From positions 1 through 41,423 of the forward strand of contig JAUIFC010000012.1 in assembly GCA_030429455.1 (NCBI GenBank): DNA of 41,423 nt, in the 5' to 3' direction. Position numbers and translations under genes: made by a program. Positions 10,401 to 16,805 of the stretch are shown piece after piece. Source of the DNA: Bacteroidia bacterium. Its GTDB lineage: Bacteria; Bacteroidota; Bacteroidia; Flavobacteriales; Flavobacteriaceae. The notes beneath the pieces are model-generated. The model saw only the letters and a program-made list of their open reading frames with translations. It ran no database searches and was not told the DNA's origin. Every line of letters begins with the position of its first letter. The stretch's first letter is position 1.

Positions 10401-11130
10401 TCTCATTAAAATAGCCAGATGCTAAAATTTTACCATCAGGTTGAATAATGGTTTTATACACTTCTGCAGATCCTGGTAAGCCTGTTTCAGTAAGTTCTGC
10501 CATAAAACTTGTGTCTATTGTTCCATCTGTGTTAAGCCGTAGGATGTTTTCATTATCATCTATGGTACTTCCAGCACAAAACGTTATGTCGCCAGCTATT
10601 ATAATTTTGCCATCATTTTGTACAGAAATCGAATATATTTCTCCATTTCCGCAAGTGTAATAAAAAGGTGAACCAGATATAGGAATTCCGGCAGCAAAAC
10701 TACCATCAAAAGTGCCGTCTGGATTTAGACGCATTAAATGCTCTAAAATGGTGTTTCCATTGTTAGGGTCGTTTATTTTAATTTTACCACCCACTAAAAT
10801 TTTTCCATCTGCTTGTATAGCTAGGGACTCTACTCCTGCATTTCCAGTAGAGATAATAGAGACTTGATTAAAGCTATCGTCCATAGAGCCATCAGGATTT
10901 ATTCTCACAAGTCTATTCTTGTTTACACCGTTATAATTTTCAAACCAGCCGCCAAGAATTATTTTGCCATCAGCTTGTTCAACAGCAGCATTTATATTTC
11001 GGTTAGCGCCTTTTTTTCCATCATTATCTGGTAAAAAGCTAGTGTCTAAAGTGCCTTGAGTTTGAGCAATTGCGCTCATGATCCCAAGAAAAAGCACTAG
11101 CGTATATCGTATATTCTTCATTATTTTCAT
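4465..11130 (-). CDS. Giant T9SS surface protein: delta-60 repeats plus five LRR modules
   Basis: The 2221-residue product has a signal peptide (residues 1-22), then about 14 delta-60 repeats up to residue ~800, each of the form QPDGKILVGGxFxxYNG followed by RLNxDGSLDxSF. Fourteen blades would fit two seven-bladed beta-propellers. Next come five leucine-rich modules starting near residues 810, 952, 1183, 1458 and 1778. Each opens with IPDPNFEQALID and D-S-D, continues with variable numbers of LRRs (LTxLDLSxNxNL) and closes with NPNLTCIQVDD, an NW pair and a final Cys. After ~2000 comes a pre-peptidase-like beta domain (DDCIDAPLL...), then a type A sorting domain (FYPNPAKDRI to KLIIN). It should be exported by T9SS and attached to the cell surface as an adhesin or binding protein. 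The ligand is unknown. Second gene of its operon, starting 3 bases after the DUF4412 gene. Confidence 0.93.
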   Translation of the reverse strand: MKIMKNIRYTLVLFLGIMSAIAQTQGTLDTSFLPDNDGKKGANRNINAAVEQADGKIILGGWFENYNGVNKNRLVRINPDGSMDDSFNQVSIISTGNAGVESLAIQADGKILVGGKIKINDPNNGNTILEHLMRLNPDGTFDGSFAAGIPISGSPFYYTCGNGEIYSISVQNDGKIIIAGDITFCAGSTIDDNENILRLNTDGTIDTSFMAELTETGLPGSAEVYKTIIQPDGKILASGYFNESNGVSSAYITRLNTDGSNDPNFVVGTGFNDDVNDMILQPDGKIVVVGDFTDYNGTAVNNIVRLNDDGTIDSSFNVPVGAQNEFSPGSASSADLESVSLQPDGKLVVSGGFNLFDGVQISQVARLNPDGSLDTTYNNSVGKPSFPSLNTNILSDGSLLLTGAFTEYQYFKRDNILKITPSGDLDFTFNQRFGPSITLNNTIRVNDIKPHSSGYYVGGQFDEYSDQLSNNIAKINADGSLDTSFSTGTDDDNGFEDEVMCLAVQQDDKVIVGGDFNEYNGTSVNRIARLNPDGSLDNTFITGSGFNSVVECTFIQPDGKILVGGNFLSYNGSSVNRLIRLNTDGSLDTSFNSNISFRVYAVAMDQNGFIYAGLSYSNFVGSNTNAVVRLNADGSIDPSFDFTVVGVFSNAKVNDITFDDSSNIYITGRFIELGTGKNFSTYKLYFSGNPYIPFDSPETPNEGFDIAVQSDGKIIVGGDIEEVELPAGTIRDIRGVFRLNADGTLDDTFNPDNANVPEGIDIETNFIGDVNALHLDNDGRLIVGGEFGSYNGERKLPLIAVSAFNDVPEAVLIPDPDFEQALIDLGIDSDNIVNGQILESEALATVDLDVSSKNISDLTGIDAFINLQTLNVSNNNLTELDLTQNLSLTSVVCNDNQLQSVDIKNSNNTSITNFNALNNPNLTCIQVDDIAFSNANWTDIDPQSFFTPDCNDLINIPDPNFEQALIDNGTDTDGIINGLMFKGNATAKLFLFVGNYGITDLTGIEHFTSLITIYAYENNLTTVDLNANTQLENLWLYDNNLTAIDLSSLPNLDDLDLSINQISSIDVSANSLLEEVNLSANNLSAFDPTGLPNLVELEISQNNLTILDLSQNPNLTRLRAPINMLEELDIKNGNNSQISSNDFNVSQNPELECINVDDVNYSNTNWTFIDPQMFFSIDCSQPIFFNIPDPNFEQALIDLNLDSDGVVNGLMDEDDAENVLSLDVSSKNISDLTGIEFFEDLQVLNAFDNNLTSVDLSQNDELSNLVLSVNNLSTLDLFGLDNLVSVNVINNALTSLLLPNSSSLITILANNNNLGSLNITDNPNLKTLQLNNNNLFAITYSSNNAALEILEVNFNGLNSSDLSSIADLVALEELKINNNQIVNLDLSQNTNLNSLFCSSNGLQSLNVQNGNNTNFTDFAAINNPQLTCIQVDDVTYSDANWTSVDNQVIFSLDCSVPQVISIPDSGFEQALIDNNIDSDGVINGQILQGDTFGVTTIWASNYGIADIAGLEFFYDLTDLDLSNNSISAIDLSEFILLENLNVGGNSISALDTSANTSLIHLNASANQISSMDVSLNTALENLDLSNNSITNLDLSLNTSLIDLNVSNNQITTVTQLLVASLENLDVSGNLINFLDLSTSPNLINVVASNNQFTVYDFSASLLIERLILDNNNLQNFNVSFLPQLTELNVSNNFILDLDLSQNPNLTTIICDSNNNLLSSINIQNGNNTNLISFQAQNNPNLGCILVDDPAFSVNNWLNNQPQFNFDSQSFFNINCSDLVPIQDPNFEQALIDDGIDSDLTVNGLMSLSNATGVTSILANSYNISSLQGIEYFTDLTDLWLPNNSITSVSLDQNTQLEFLNLFQNQLSSIDLSNNPNLISFELGNNLITDIDLSNNTSLSSFYLYGNLLSSIDISMLINLSFIDVSDNELTQLDLNQNPALNTVFASGNNLVNMYLQNGTNTLIDDSDFDVTNNPNLTCIEVDDVNYSFANWFNKDPQTGYGLDCEPDNDDCIDAPLLAYNVPTPGTTFSSTPSGLDPSCQQSGITIFDVWYKLDGPASGIISISINGGGLLKVAVYDDCLAALPIACGVDGILVDNLVPGDDYYIQVWVDAGSSGILPQNDNAFVGDFTIEITEETMANADFDNGLDFSFYPNPAKDRIFINAPEGIQNIQILDINGRVVLSDKAFNSTEKQIDVSQLSQGTYLLKVYSENATSTQKLIIN
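5100..8703 (-). repeat. Five intragenic LRR-module repeats within the giant surface-protein gene
   Basis: Module start signatures (IPDPNFEQALID or close variants) are coded at about 8661-8703, 8231-8273, 7535-7580, 6715-6755 and 5755-5797. Module lengths differ, roughly 142, 231, 275, 320 and 225 residues, mainly because each holds a different number of LRRs. The conserved opening and Cys-containing closing segments make homologous recombination between modules possible, which would change protein length without breaking the frame. Confidence 0.8.
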
Positions 11131-11133
11131 GGT

Positions 11134-12540
11134 TTAAAACATTTTTTTGTATTCGCTAGGATTGATGGTTTTGTTGATGCCTTTCTTTATTTCTAGCGTA
11201 GTTATGGTCATTTGACCATCAGGAGAGTCCACAGAATACTCTAGTATATGACCGTCAATTAGGTTTTTGTTTGGAATATACCAATTGTTTATTTTTAATT
11301 CAGGTGCGACCCAAAATTGAAGTGAATTTTTGTTGTCCGACATGACATATTCTTCACAGGAATAACCTAAAATACTTTTGGTATTTCCTGTTTTGGTCAA
11401 ATTGGTATAGTCGTAATTTTCCATTTGGTCAGTAGGATTGGTTTGTTGATTGCCCATCATATTGCTTGAAATTTGCATTTTCATTCCAGGTGAATCAACA
11501 AAAACAAAAGAGGAATTACCATCCATTACAATGATGGATTCTCCACCCATTTCGCCTTCACTATATTCACTCATATCTGCTTTCATCCCCATGTAATCTG
11601 TGTCTGGATTGAGTAGGTAGGACAGTTTGTAAGCCCTGTCTTGGCCAGGTGCAGTCATCTGTACAACAGTCTCGTAGGTAAACACATAACTGCCTTTGGC
11701 TTGAGCTGTATTAGTTGATGAATTATAAGTTGGAACAGAAGATGTCGAAGCCGTTGCCCCATCGTTTTTAGTTATCTTTTTATTATCTAAGAATTTTGGG
11801 TTTTTGCCTTGTAGATTACCCATCACCGAAGCTGTATAAGTCGATTTCTTAACGTCATCATTGGTGGTTCTTATTCTCTCAACAAATTCGGCTTGCCCCG
11901 AAAATTCTATTTCAAAGGATTTGTCTTTATTGATGGTAACTTTGACTAAGCCTGAGTTAAGGTCAATATTTTGATAGTCGTCACTCACACCTTTCGAGTA
12001 ATTATCTTTTGCTTTTTCAGCAGTTAACAAGGGGTCATAGCCTAATCTAAAACTTGCAGCTTTTGGGATGTTAAAAGTGTATTTTTTTTCAAGTTCAAGA
12101 TTTTCAGTGGTTTTTAATTCAAGTTTGTAGCCGTCAAAAATATCGACTTCGTGCGAAAGCCAATTCCCGTAAAAATTGTAGCCATCGTTGGTACGTTCAA
12201 TTTTTAGATTGTCAAGTGTATTGATTTGAACACTGCCATATTTATGGGCATGGTCAAGGTTTACAGACCCAGAATAGGTTTTGTTTTTGGTTTCAGAAGC
12301 CTTTGTAGATTCATTTGTTTCTGAATACGAAGGCGTATCGCTATTGCTTTCAAAAAGACCATCGATAGTTCCATCTAAAGTTTTGTCGATTTCTTGTTCA
12401 ACTTTATTGGTTAGTTTTTGTTCCGTTTGGTCAATCTTTTTATTGACTTTGTCTTTTAATTTTTTTAAAAACTGGGCCTGACTAGTTTGTAACCCAAACA
12501 AAATCAGTCCTAAGCTTAGAATTCTCGTAAATTTTTTCAT
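11134..12540 (-). CDS. Secreted DUF4412-type protein with amphipathic N-terminal helix
   Basis: A 468-residue exported protein. Residues 1-22 are a signal peptide (cleavage near SQA-Q). Residues 23-62 are a Lys/Glu/Asp-rich amphipathic or coiled-coil stretch starting FLKKLKDKVNKKIDQ. A beta-rich domain follows, and the C-terminal part (~280-468) resembles DUF4412: a membrane-lipid or protein-binding-like strand set with SILGYSCEEYVMSDNKN and FWVAPEL, where family members typically carry GY-x-C and W-V. It is the first gene of the operon that continues into the giant T9SS protein 3 bases later. It faces the ECF sigma gene across a 127-base divergent promoter region, so it is a likely target of that regulator. 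Biochemical role is unknown. Confidence 0.8.
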   Translation of the reverse strand: MKKFTRILSLGLILFGLQTSQAQFLKKLKDKVNKKIDQTEQKLTNKVEQEIDKTLDGTIDGLFESNSDTPSYSETNESTKASETKNKTYSGSVNLDHAHKYGSVQINTLDNLKIERTNDGYNFYGNWLSHEVDIFDGYKLELKTTENLELEKKYTFNIPKAASFRLGYDPLLTAEKAKDNYSKGVSDDYQNIDLNSGLVKVTINKDKSFEIEFSGQAEFVERIRTTNDDVKKSTYTASVMGNLQGKNPKFLDNKKITKNDGATASTSSVPTYNSSTNTAQAKGSYVFTYETVVQMTAPGQDRAYKLSYLLNPDTDYMGMKADMSEYSEGEMGGESIIVMDGNSSFVFVDSPGMKMQISSNMMGNQQTNPTDQMENYDYTNLTKTGNTKSILGYSCEEYVMSDNKNSLQFWVAPELKINNWYIPNKNLIDGHILEYSVDSPDGQMTITTLEIKKGINKTINPSEYKKMF

Positions 12541-12544
12541 GATA

Positions 12545-12658
12545 ACAGATTTATACGTTTACCTTTGGTAGGTAGAAATCAGAAAAGGTTAACAGTTTGA
12601 GCAGAAAAAAATATTTTTAGTAAATTTTGACGAGATTTGTTAACCTCACAGATTTATA
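12545..12658. promoter_or_regulatory. Divergent control region with paired repeats
   Basis: The gap between the divergent DUF4412 and sigma genes holds two exact copies of ACAGATTTATA (12545-12555 and 12648-12658), each next to one start codon. Between them are the inverted arms AGGTTAACA (12586-12594) and TGTTAACCT (12638-12646), each built on the palindrome GTTAAC. Read on the minus strand the 11-mer is TATAAATCTGT, which contains a near match to a -7 box (TAAATCTG). The layout fits coordinated control of both transcripts, possibly by the sigma factor itself or a dimeric repressor. No binding protein is shown. Confidence 0.4.
12596..12629 (+). promoter_or_regulatory. Weak promoter candidate for the sigma factor gene
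   Basis: TTTG at 12596-12599 is followed by 21 bases and TAAATTTTG (12621-12629), which has the TA and TTTG elements separated by three bases instead of two. The start site would fall near 12636, about 30 bases before the ATG. The interval lies between the GTTAAC-containing inverted arms. Confidence 0.3.
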
Positions 12659-12667
12659 AACGACTAA

Positions 12668-13207
12668 ATGAAAAATAAAAGCACAGAGCATCTGTACCAA
12701 AGACTTTTGAGCGGCGATGAGTCCGCACTTGTCGAGGTTTATGAGGAGTATAAATCTGAGTTTTTGAATTTTTTTAAAACCTATGATATTAATCTGGAAA
12801 GCATTCTAGATATTTATCAGGAAAGTATCATTGTAATCTATCAAAAAATAATTGTCGAAAACTATGAGTTGACATCTAGCAGTTTAAAGACTTACATCTT
12901 TGGCATTGGAAAACACAAGGTTTATGATTATTTCAAGAAAAGGAAAAGTGAAACTCATTTATTTGAGGCTTTAATTGCAGATAATAAAGAATATGTAAAG
13001 GATGAGGAGCCAAATCTTTATGAACTGACGTTGGCAAAAAATATAAAGTTGATATCAAATAGTTGTCAAGATTTATTAAAACGGTTTTATTATCGTGGAT
13101 TGTCAATCAAGGAGATTGTAGAACAGACGGATTATAAAGATGAAAACACCGTTAAAAGCTATAAATCTAGATGTCTAAAAAAACTGAAAGAGTTATGTAA
13201 GTCATAA
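12668..13207 (+). CDS. ECF-type sigma-70 family RNA polymerase sigma factor
   Basis: A 179-residue protein with the two-domain ECF layout. Region 2 lies at about residues 20-95 (core-binding segment with LDIYQESIIVIYQKI, then LKTYIFGIGKHKVYDYFKKRK, the -10-recognition helix). A short acidic linker follows, then region 4 at about 120-178 with a helix-turn-helix (LSIKEIVEQTDYKDENTVKS) and a basic end. It directs RNA polymerase to a dedicated promoter set in the cytoplasm. It stops 4 bases before the membrane TPR gene, its probable regulatory partner, and is divergent from the DUF4412/giant-surface-protein operon. It is not the housekeeping sigma or one of the common FecI partners, since no FecR gene follows. 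Confidence 0.9.
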   Translation: MKNKSTEHLYQRLLSGDESALVEVYEEYKSEFLNFFKTYDINLESILDIYQESIIVIYQKIIVENYELTSSSLKTYIFGIGKHKVYDYFKKRKSETHLFEALIADNKEYVKDEEPNLYELTLAKNIKLISNSCQDLLKRFYYRGLSIKEIVEQTDYKDENTVKSYKSRCLKKLKELCKS

Positions 13208-13211
13208 TATA

Positions 13212-13934
13212 ATGAATGAGGATCAATACATACAGGAATATATTGCGAACAGACTTTCTGAAAAGCAAAGGCAAGACTTTGAGGTACTTATGCAAAAGGA
13301 TAGTGGTTTAAAACGAAAATTTGATGAACATAAATCATTGCAAAATGCTTTTAAAATTCATGAAGCGGAGCGTCTAAAGGCCATACTCAAAAGCCATGAG
13401 ATTCAAAACTCACCCAAAAAACGCTACAGCTCCAAACCAGTGATCTACTCTCTTGTGGCCGTATTCTTGATGTTAGTCGGATTGACCATTTATTTTAACC
13501 TTTCTCAGCAGAACTTGTATAATCAATTTTACGATTCTTACCCTAATGTATATCAACCCATTGTTAGAGGAGATGACACTTCTGATTTGACTGAAGCGTT
13601 TATGCTTTATGAAAATGGAAATTTCAGCAAAGCCAACGAACTATTTTCCTCGCTTTTAAACCAGAACTATGATCCTAATGTGGATTTTTATTATGGATTA
13701 TCACTTTTGGAACTTGACAATGTGGAAGAAGCTGTCATTAGATTTAAAGAAGTTCAGCAAAATGAAAATTTTCAATTTAAATCGGAACTGTTATGGTTTC
13801 AAGCTTTGGGTTATTTAAAAATTGAGGATTATCAAAATGCTTCAAAGGTCTTAATTCAACTTGAAAATTTTGATAATAATTTCAAAAGTAAAAAAAGATC
13901 CGAGCTTCAAGACGCTTTAAAATCAAAGCTTTAA
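13212..13934 (+). CDS. Membrane TPR protein, possible anti-sigma partner
   Basis: A 240-residue protein translated directly after the sigma factor. Residues 1-70 are a charged cytoplasmic helical segment starting MNEDQYIQEYIANRLSEKQ, whose spacing resembles the short N-terminal helix bundle of anti-sigma factors but without the HxxxCxxC zinc motif. Residues 76-95 form one transmembrane helix. Residues ~125-240, on the outer side, form TPR-like helices (AFMLYENGNFSKANELFSSLL, FYYGLSLLELDNVEEAVIRF). The topology suits a sensor that holds the sigma factor at the membrane and releases it after a periplasmic signal. That role is inferred from position and topology; no sequence motif proves it. A hairpin follows the stop codon. 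Confidence 0.75.
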   Translation: MNEDQYIQEYIANRLSEKQRQDFEVLMQKDSGLKRKFDEHKSLQNAFKIHEAERLKAILKSHEIQNSPKKRYSSKPVIYSLVAVFLMLVGLTIYFNLSQQNLYNQFYDSYPNVYQPIVRGDDTSDLTEAFMLYENGNFSKANELFSSLLNQNYDPNVDFYYGLSLLELDNVEEAVIRFKEVQQNENFQFKSELLWFQALGYLKIEDYQNASKVLIQLENFDNNFKSKKRSELQDALKSKL

Positions 13935-13956
13935 GTCAACTTTGGACAATATCTTG

Positions 13957-13978
13957 ACTAAAGTCTAAGGACTTTAGT
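13957..13978. terminator. Shared hairpin terminator between convergent genes
   Basis: A perfect 9-bp stem, ACTAAAGTC / GACTTTAGT, closes a 4-base loop and is followed on the plus strand by TTTACTTTTT. It ends the sigma-TPR transcript. Its right arm contains the stop codon (13974-13976) of the convergent lipoprotein gene. Confidence 0.6.
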
Positions 13979-14507
13979 TTACTTTTTGTAACACAAACTC
14001 CAGAGAAACCAACTCCGAATAAATTTCTCCATCAGGGATAGCGAAAAATGAGGTAATATCACTTTCTGTGACCAAAATACTCATCACATTGTTTGTGATA
14101 GTAATTGCTATCGTCTGCGTTTCTGTAGTGCCATCAATCGTAGCAGAAACCGTTAGGTTATTCCCACTGATGTTATAAGTTCCTGTGTCCGTTTGAGGTG
14201 TGCATATCAAACTAGCAATGGCATTGGGGTCTATTTCGATTTCGGCATAATCTGCGGTGAGTGTGCCATTCGCATCAAAATCCAAACCCCAACCATCAAA
14301 ACAGGTTGTTTGCAACATCAAATTAGTGTCCGTAGTGCCATCGTTTTCAATGTCTATTGCAGGATCAGAATTTATTTCAATCAGTTGCCATTCGGCTATA
14401 ACATCTGCATCCGTCAGTGTGGTGACTTGATTATTGTCGTCACTTGTACAACTCGTTATAACCAACATTAGCATTAAAATCGAAAGTGATTGTATGATTG
14501 TCTTCAT
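13974..14507 (-). CDS. Lipocalin-like lipoprotein
   Basis: A 177-residue lipoprotein with lipobox ITSC (Cys20) and an Asp/Asn/Thr-rich linker. The mature part starts with a strand containing W (IAEWQLIEI) and continues with short beta strands such as WGLDFDANGTLTA, GTYNISGNNLTVSA and TQTIAITITNNVMSILV. This is the pattern of the small lipocalin-like (calycin) domains common in flavobacterial lipoproteins. Two cysteines (CFDGWG and LICTPQT) may form a disulphide. The ligand is unknown. It is a single-gene unit with a perfect -7 box upstream and shares its 3' hairpin with the convergent sigma-TPR operon. Confidence 0.8.
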   Translation of the reverse strand: MKTIIQSLSILMLMLVITSCTSDDNNQVTTLTDADVIAEWQLIEINSDPAIDIENDGTTDTNLMLQTTCFDGWGLDFDANGTLTADYAEIEIDPNAIASLICTPQTDTGTYNISGNNLTVSATIDGTTETQTIAITITNNVMSILVTESDITSFFAIPDGEIYSELVSLEFVLQKVN

Positions 14508-14520
14508 AATTAGATTTTTT

Positions 14521-14549
14521 CAAAAGTATTTAGAATTTCATGATATCAA
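14521..14549 (-). promoter_or_regulatory. Promoter of the lipocalin-like lipoprotein gene
   Basis: On the minus strand TACTTTTG (14521-14528) is a full match to TAnnTTTG. A TTG at 14547-14549 lies 18 bases upstream as a -33 element. The leader would be only a few bases long. Confidence 0.5.
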
Positions 14550-14646
14550 CAATTTTAAACAAAAAATTATGGCATGTCAAGCTAAATACATTCTGTTTGA
14601 CAACTAAAATAGAATGCATTTACATAATTTTACAACAAAATATATT

Positions 14647-15339
14647 ATGAATTGCATAATTGCAAGCACATCGACAGTTCATGGAAGTAAATACCTCGAA
14701 TATTTAATTCCTGAGTTAAAGACCTTATATATAGGCATTGATGAGGTTTTGTTTATTCCTTTTGCGAGGCCATCGGGAATAACATACGAGGAATACACAG
14801 AGCTTGCGACCGAGGGTTTGAGTGATTTAGGAATACATGTAAAAGGAATTCATGAGTTTGACAATTCAATTCAGGCGATTAAACAAGCGGAAGCATTTTT
14901 TGTTGGTGGCGGAAATACCTTTTTGTTGGTTAAGACTCTTCAGGATTTAAATTTGATGGATGTTCTAAAAGAGCGTGTTGCTGAAGGTACACCTTATTTG
15001 GGCACAAGCGCCGGTAGTAATATTTGTGGGTTGAGCATGCAGACAACCAACGATATGCCCATAGTATTGCCAACTAATTTTGACACCATGGGAATTATTC
15101 CTTTTAATATAAATGCACATTATCTGGAACCCGACCCAAATTCTACGCATAAAGGCGAGACCAGGCGAACTAGAATAAAAGAGTTTCAAAAATTTAATGA
15201 TGTCAATGTTTTGGGTCTTAAAGAAGGGAGTTGGTTAGAGTTGAAGGATGATGGTTTACAGCTTAAAGGTTCACTGAATGCCGTTTGGTTTCAGCCAGAT
15301 GAAGAACCTATAATTCTGAAACCAAATCATGTTTTCTAG
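14647..15339 (+). CDS. pepE: Dipeptidase E (alpha-aspartyl dipeptidase, family S51)
   Basis: The protein hydrolyses dipeptides with N-terminal aspartate in the cytoplasm. From the ATG at 14647 it is 230 residues, the normal length. The S51 catalytic residues are all present: Ser121 in GTSAGSN, Asp136 in TTNDMPIV and His158 in NINAHYLEPD, together with the GGGNTF and HKGETRR signatures. An upstream in-frame ATG at 14614 would add 11 residues (MHLHNFTTKYI) not expected in the family, and alignment with E. coli PepE supports the later start. It is the first gene of a five-gene plus-strand operon; the prenyltransferase gene begins 12 bases after its stop. Confidence 0.92.
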   Translation: MNCIIASTSTVHGSKYLEYLIPELKTLYIGIDEVLFIPFARPSGITYEEYTELATEGLSDLGIHVKGIHEFDNSIQAIKQAEAFFVGGGNTFLLVKTLQDLNLMDVLKERVAEGTPYLGTSAGSNICGLSMQTTNDMPIVLPTNFDTMGIIPFNINAHYLEPDPNSTHKGETRRTRIKEFQKFNDVNVLGLKEGSWLELKDDGLQLKGSLNAVWFQPDEEPIILKPNHVF

Positions 15340-15351
15340 CCGTTTGATCCT

Positions 15352-16227
15352 ATGAAATGGTTAAAACTTGTCAGATGGGTAAACTTATGTTTTGTGCTCA
15401 TGACTCATCTCCTCATGCGTTATTTTCTTTTTCCATTTCTAAACATTGAGACTAAACTTAGTCATCTCGATTTTTATATGTTAAGTATATCAATTATTGG
15501 TGTAACAGCTTCTGGCAATATCATCAATGATTTGTATGATGTCAAATCTGATAGCATCAACAATCGAAATAGACCTCTAGCCAAAGGCGAAATTTCACAT
15601 AAAAAGGCAAAACTACTTTATGGTGTTATCGTTGCAATGTCGATGGCTTTAGGATTTTTGTTCAGTTATGGCATGGGCTTATGGTGGCTTTTAATGGCGG
15701 AGGTTCTTAGCATTTTTCTATTGTTTATCTATGCAAGGTATTTAAAGGGTGTCGCTTTGATAGGTAATGTAATCGTCAGTTTGCTGGTAAGTTTGTCCTT
15801 TATGCTTCTTTTTTTTGTCGAAATGCCCATTGCTTTAACTAACCTATCCCTGTATTGGATGGTGTTTTATGGTGTTTTTGCATTTTGGACCAATTTGAAC
15901 AGAGAAATCGTCAAGGATGTAAGCGATATGAAAGGAGATTATGCTCAAGGTTTACAGACTCTTCCACTGCTGATTGGGAAATCAAGAACCAATACGGTTT
16001 TATTTTTTTCTACTTCGATTTTGGTAATAATCATGGTCTTGGTTGTGAAGAATTACTTAGCAGTGGACATAACTATGTTGTTGTATTTTATTTTTGCAGT
16101 AGGCACGCCTCTGGGATATGCGATTTATCACATTTATCGTTTTGAGAAAAAAACAAATCACAAACGACTTGGCAATGTGTATAAAATGGCGTTATTTTTA
16201 GGTGTATTAAGCATGCTTTTGTTATGA
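15352..16227 (+). CDS. UbiA-family prenyltransferase (geranylgeranylglycerol-phosphate transferase-like)
   Basis: A 291-residue integral membrane protein with about eight or nine hydrophobic helices. It has both Asp-rich prenyl-diphosphate-binding motifs of the UbiA superfamily: NDLYDVKSD at residues 59-67 and DVSDMKGD at 189-196, each of which would bind Mg2+ and the diphosphate. The first motif's tail, INNRNRPLAKGEIS, is typical of the branch annotated in flavobacteria as geranylgeranylglycerol-phosphate geranylgeranyltransferase, but the acceptor cannot be fixed from sequence. Menaquinone or other lipid acceptors remain possible. Its last four bases overlap the maf start (ATGA), so the two are translationally coupled. 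Confidence 0.85.
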   Translation: MKWLKLVRWVNLCFVLMTHLLMRYFLFPFLNIETKLSHLDFYMLSISIIGVTASGNIINDLYDVKSDSINNRNRPLAKGEISHKKAKLLYGVIVAMSMALGFLFSYGMGLWWLLMAEVLSIFLLFIYARYLKGVALIGNVIVSLLVSLSFMLLFFVEMPIALTNLSLYWMVFYGVFAFWTNLNREIVKDVSDMKGDYAQGLQTLPLLIGKSRTNTVLFFSTSILVIIMVLVVKNYLAVDITMLLYFIFAVGTPLGYAIYHIYRFEKKTNHKRLGNVYKMALFLGVLSMLLL

Positions 16228-16805
16228 TAAAAAATTTAGAAAAATACAAAATTGTTTTAGCTTCTGGCTCGCCAAGACGTCAACAATTTTTAAAGGATTT
16301 GGATATCCCTTTTAGCATTCGATTGAAATCTATTGACGAAACCTTTTCAAACGACCTTAAAGGTCGAGCGATAGCTGAATATTTAGCTAAAGCTAAAGCT
16401 GATGCCTTCCAAGATTTAGTTGAAAATGAAATCCTCATAACAGCCGATACCATTGTATGGCATAACCAAATAGCATTAAATAAACCAAAGAATGCCGATG
16501 AAGCCTTCGAAATGATTCATGCGTTACAAGGTGACGTTCATGAGGTAATTAGTGCTTTTTGCATAAAATCGAAGACGAAGCAAGTCGTAAAAAGCCAAAC
16601 CACAAAAGTGAATTTTGATAATTTAACAGAAGAAGAAATTTGGTATTACATCGACACTTACAAACCCTTTGACAAAGCAGGTGCTTATGGCATTCAGGAA
16701 TGGATTGGTCAAGTGGGCATAAGCAAAATAGAGGGTTGCTTTTACAATGTGATGGGATTACCGACACAGCTCTTTTACAGCACTTTAAAAACATTTATAC
16801 AATGA
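16224..16805 (+). CDS. maf: Maf-family nucleoside triphosphate pyrophosphatase
   Basis: A 193-residue cytoplasmic enzyme that hydrolyses non-canonical or modified NTPs (dTTP/UTP or m7GTP types) to the monophosphate plus PPi. The Maf signature SGSPRR lies at residues 14-19 after strand IVLA. The general-base Asp75 is in TADTIVW, and NKPKNADEAFEMIHALQGDVHEVISA and the C-terminal DKAGAYGIQ...FYNVMGLP are family landmarks. It overlaps the UbiA gene by four bases upstream and the lipoprotein gene by four bases downstream, so the three are expressed as one block. In bacteria Maf is linked to nucleotide-pool cleaning and division arrest. Confidence 0.95.
   Translation: MIKNLEKYKIVLASGSPRRQQFLKDLDIPFSIRLKSIDETFSNDLKGRAIAEYLAKAKADAFQDLVENEILITADTIVWHNQIALNKPKNADEAFEMIHALQGDVHEVISAFCIKSKTKQVVKSQTTKVNFDNLTEEEIWYYIDTYKPFDKAGAYGIQEWIGQVGISKIEGCFYNVMGLPTQLFYSTLKTFIQ

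Noticed and set aside
13212..13934. Classical zinc-binding anti-sigma factor or FecR
   Set aside because: There is no HxxxCxxC motif and no FecR domain; only position and topology suggest an anti-sigma role.
14614..14646. Longer start of dipeptidase E
   Set aside because: The added 11 residues do not fit the family, and the conserved N-terminal strand begins at the second ATG.
16700..16801. Longer start of the lipoprotein after maf
   Set aside because: It would add 34 residues read through maf coding sequence and bury the lipobox signal.
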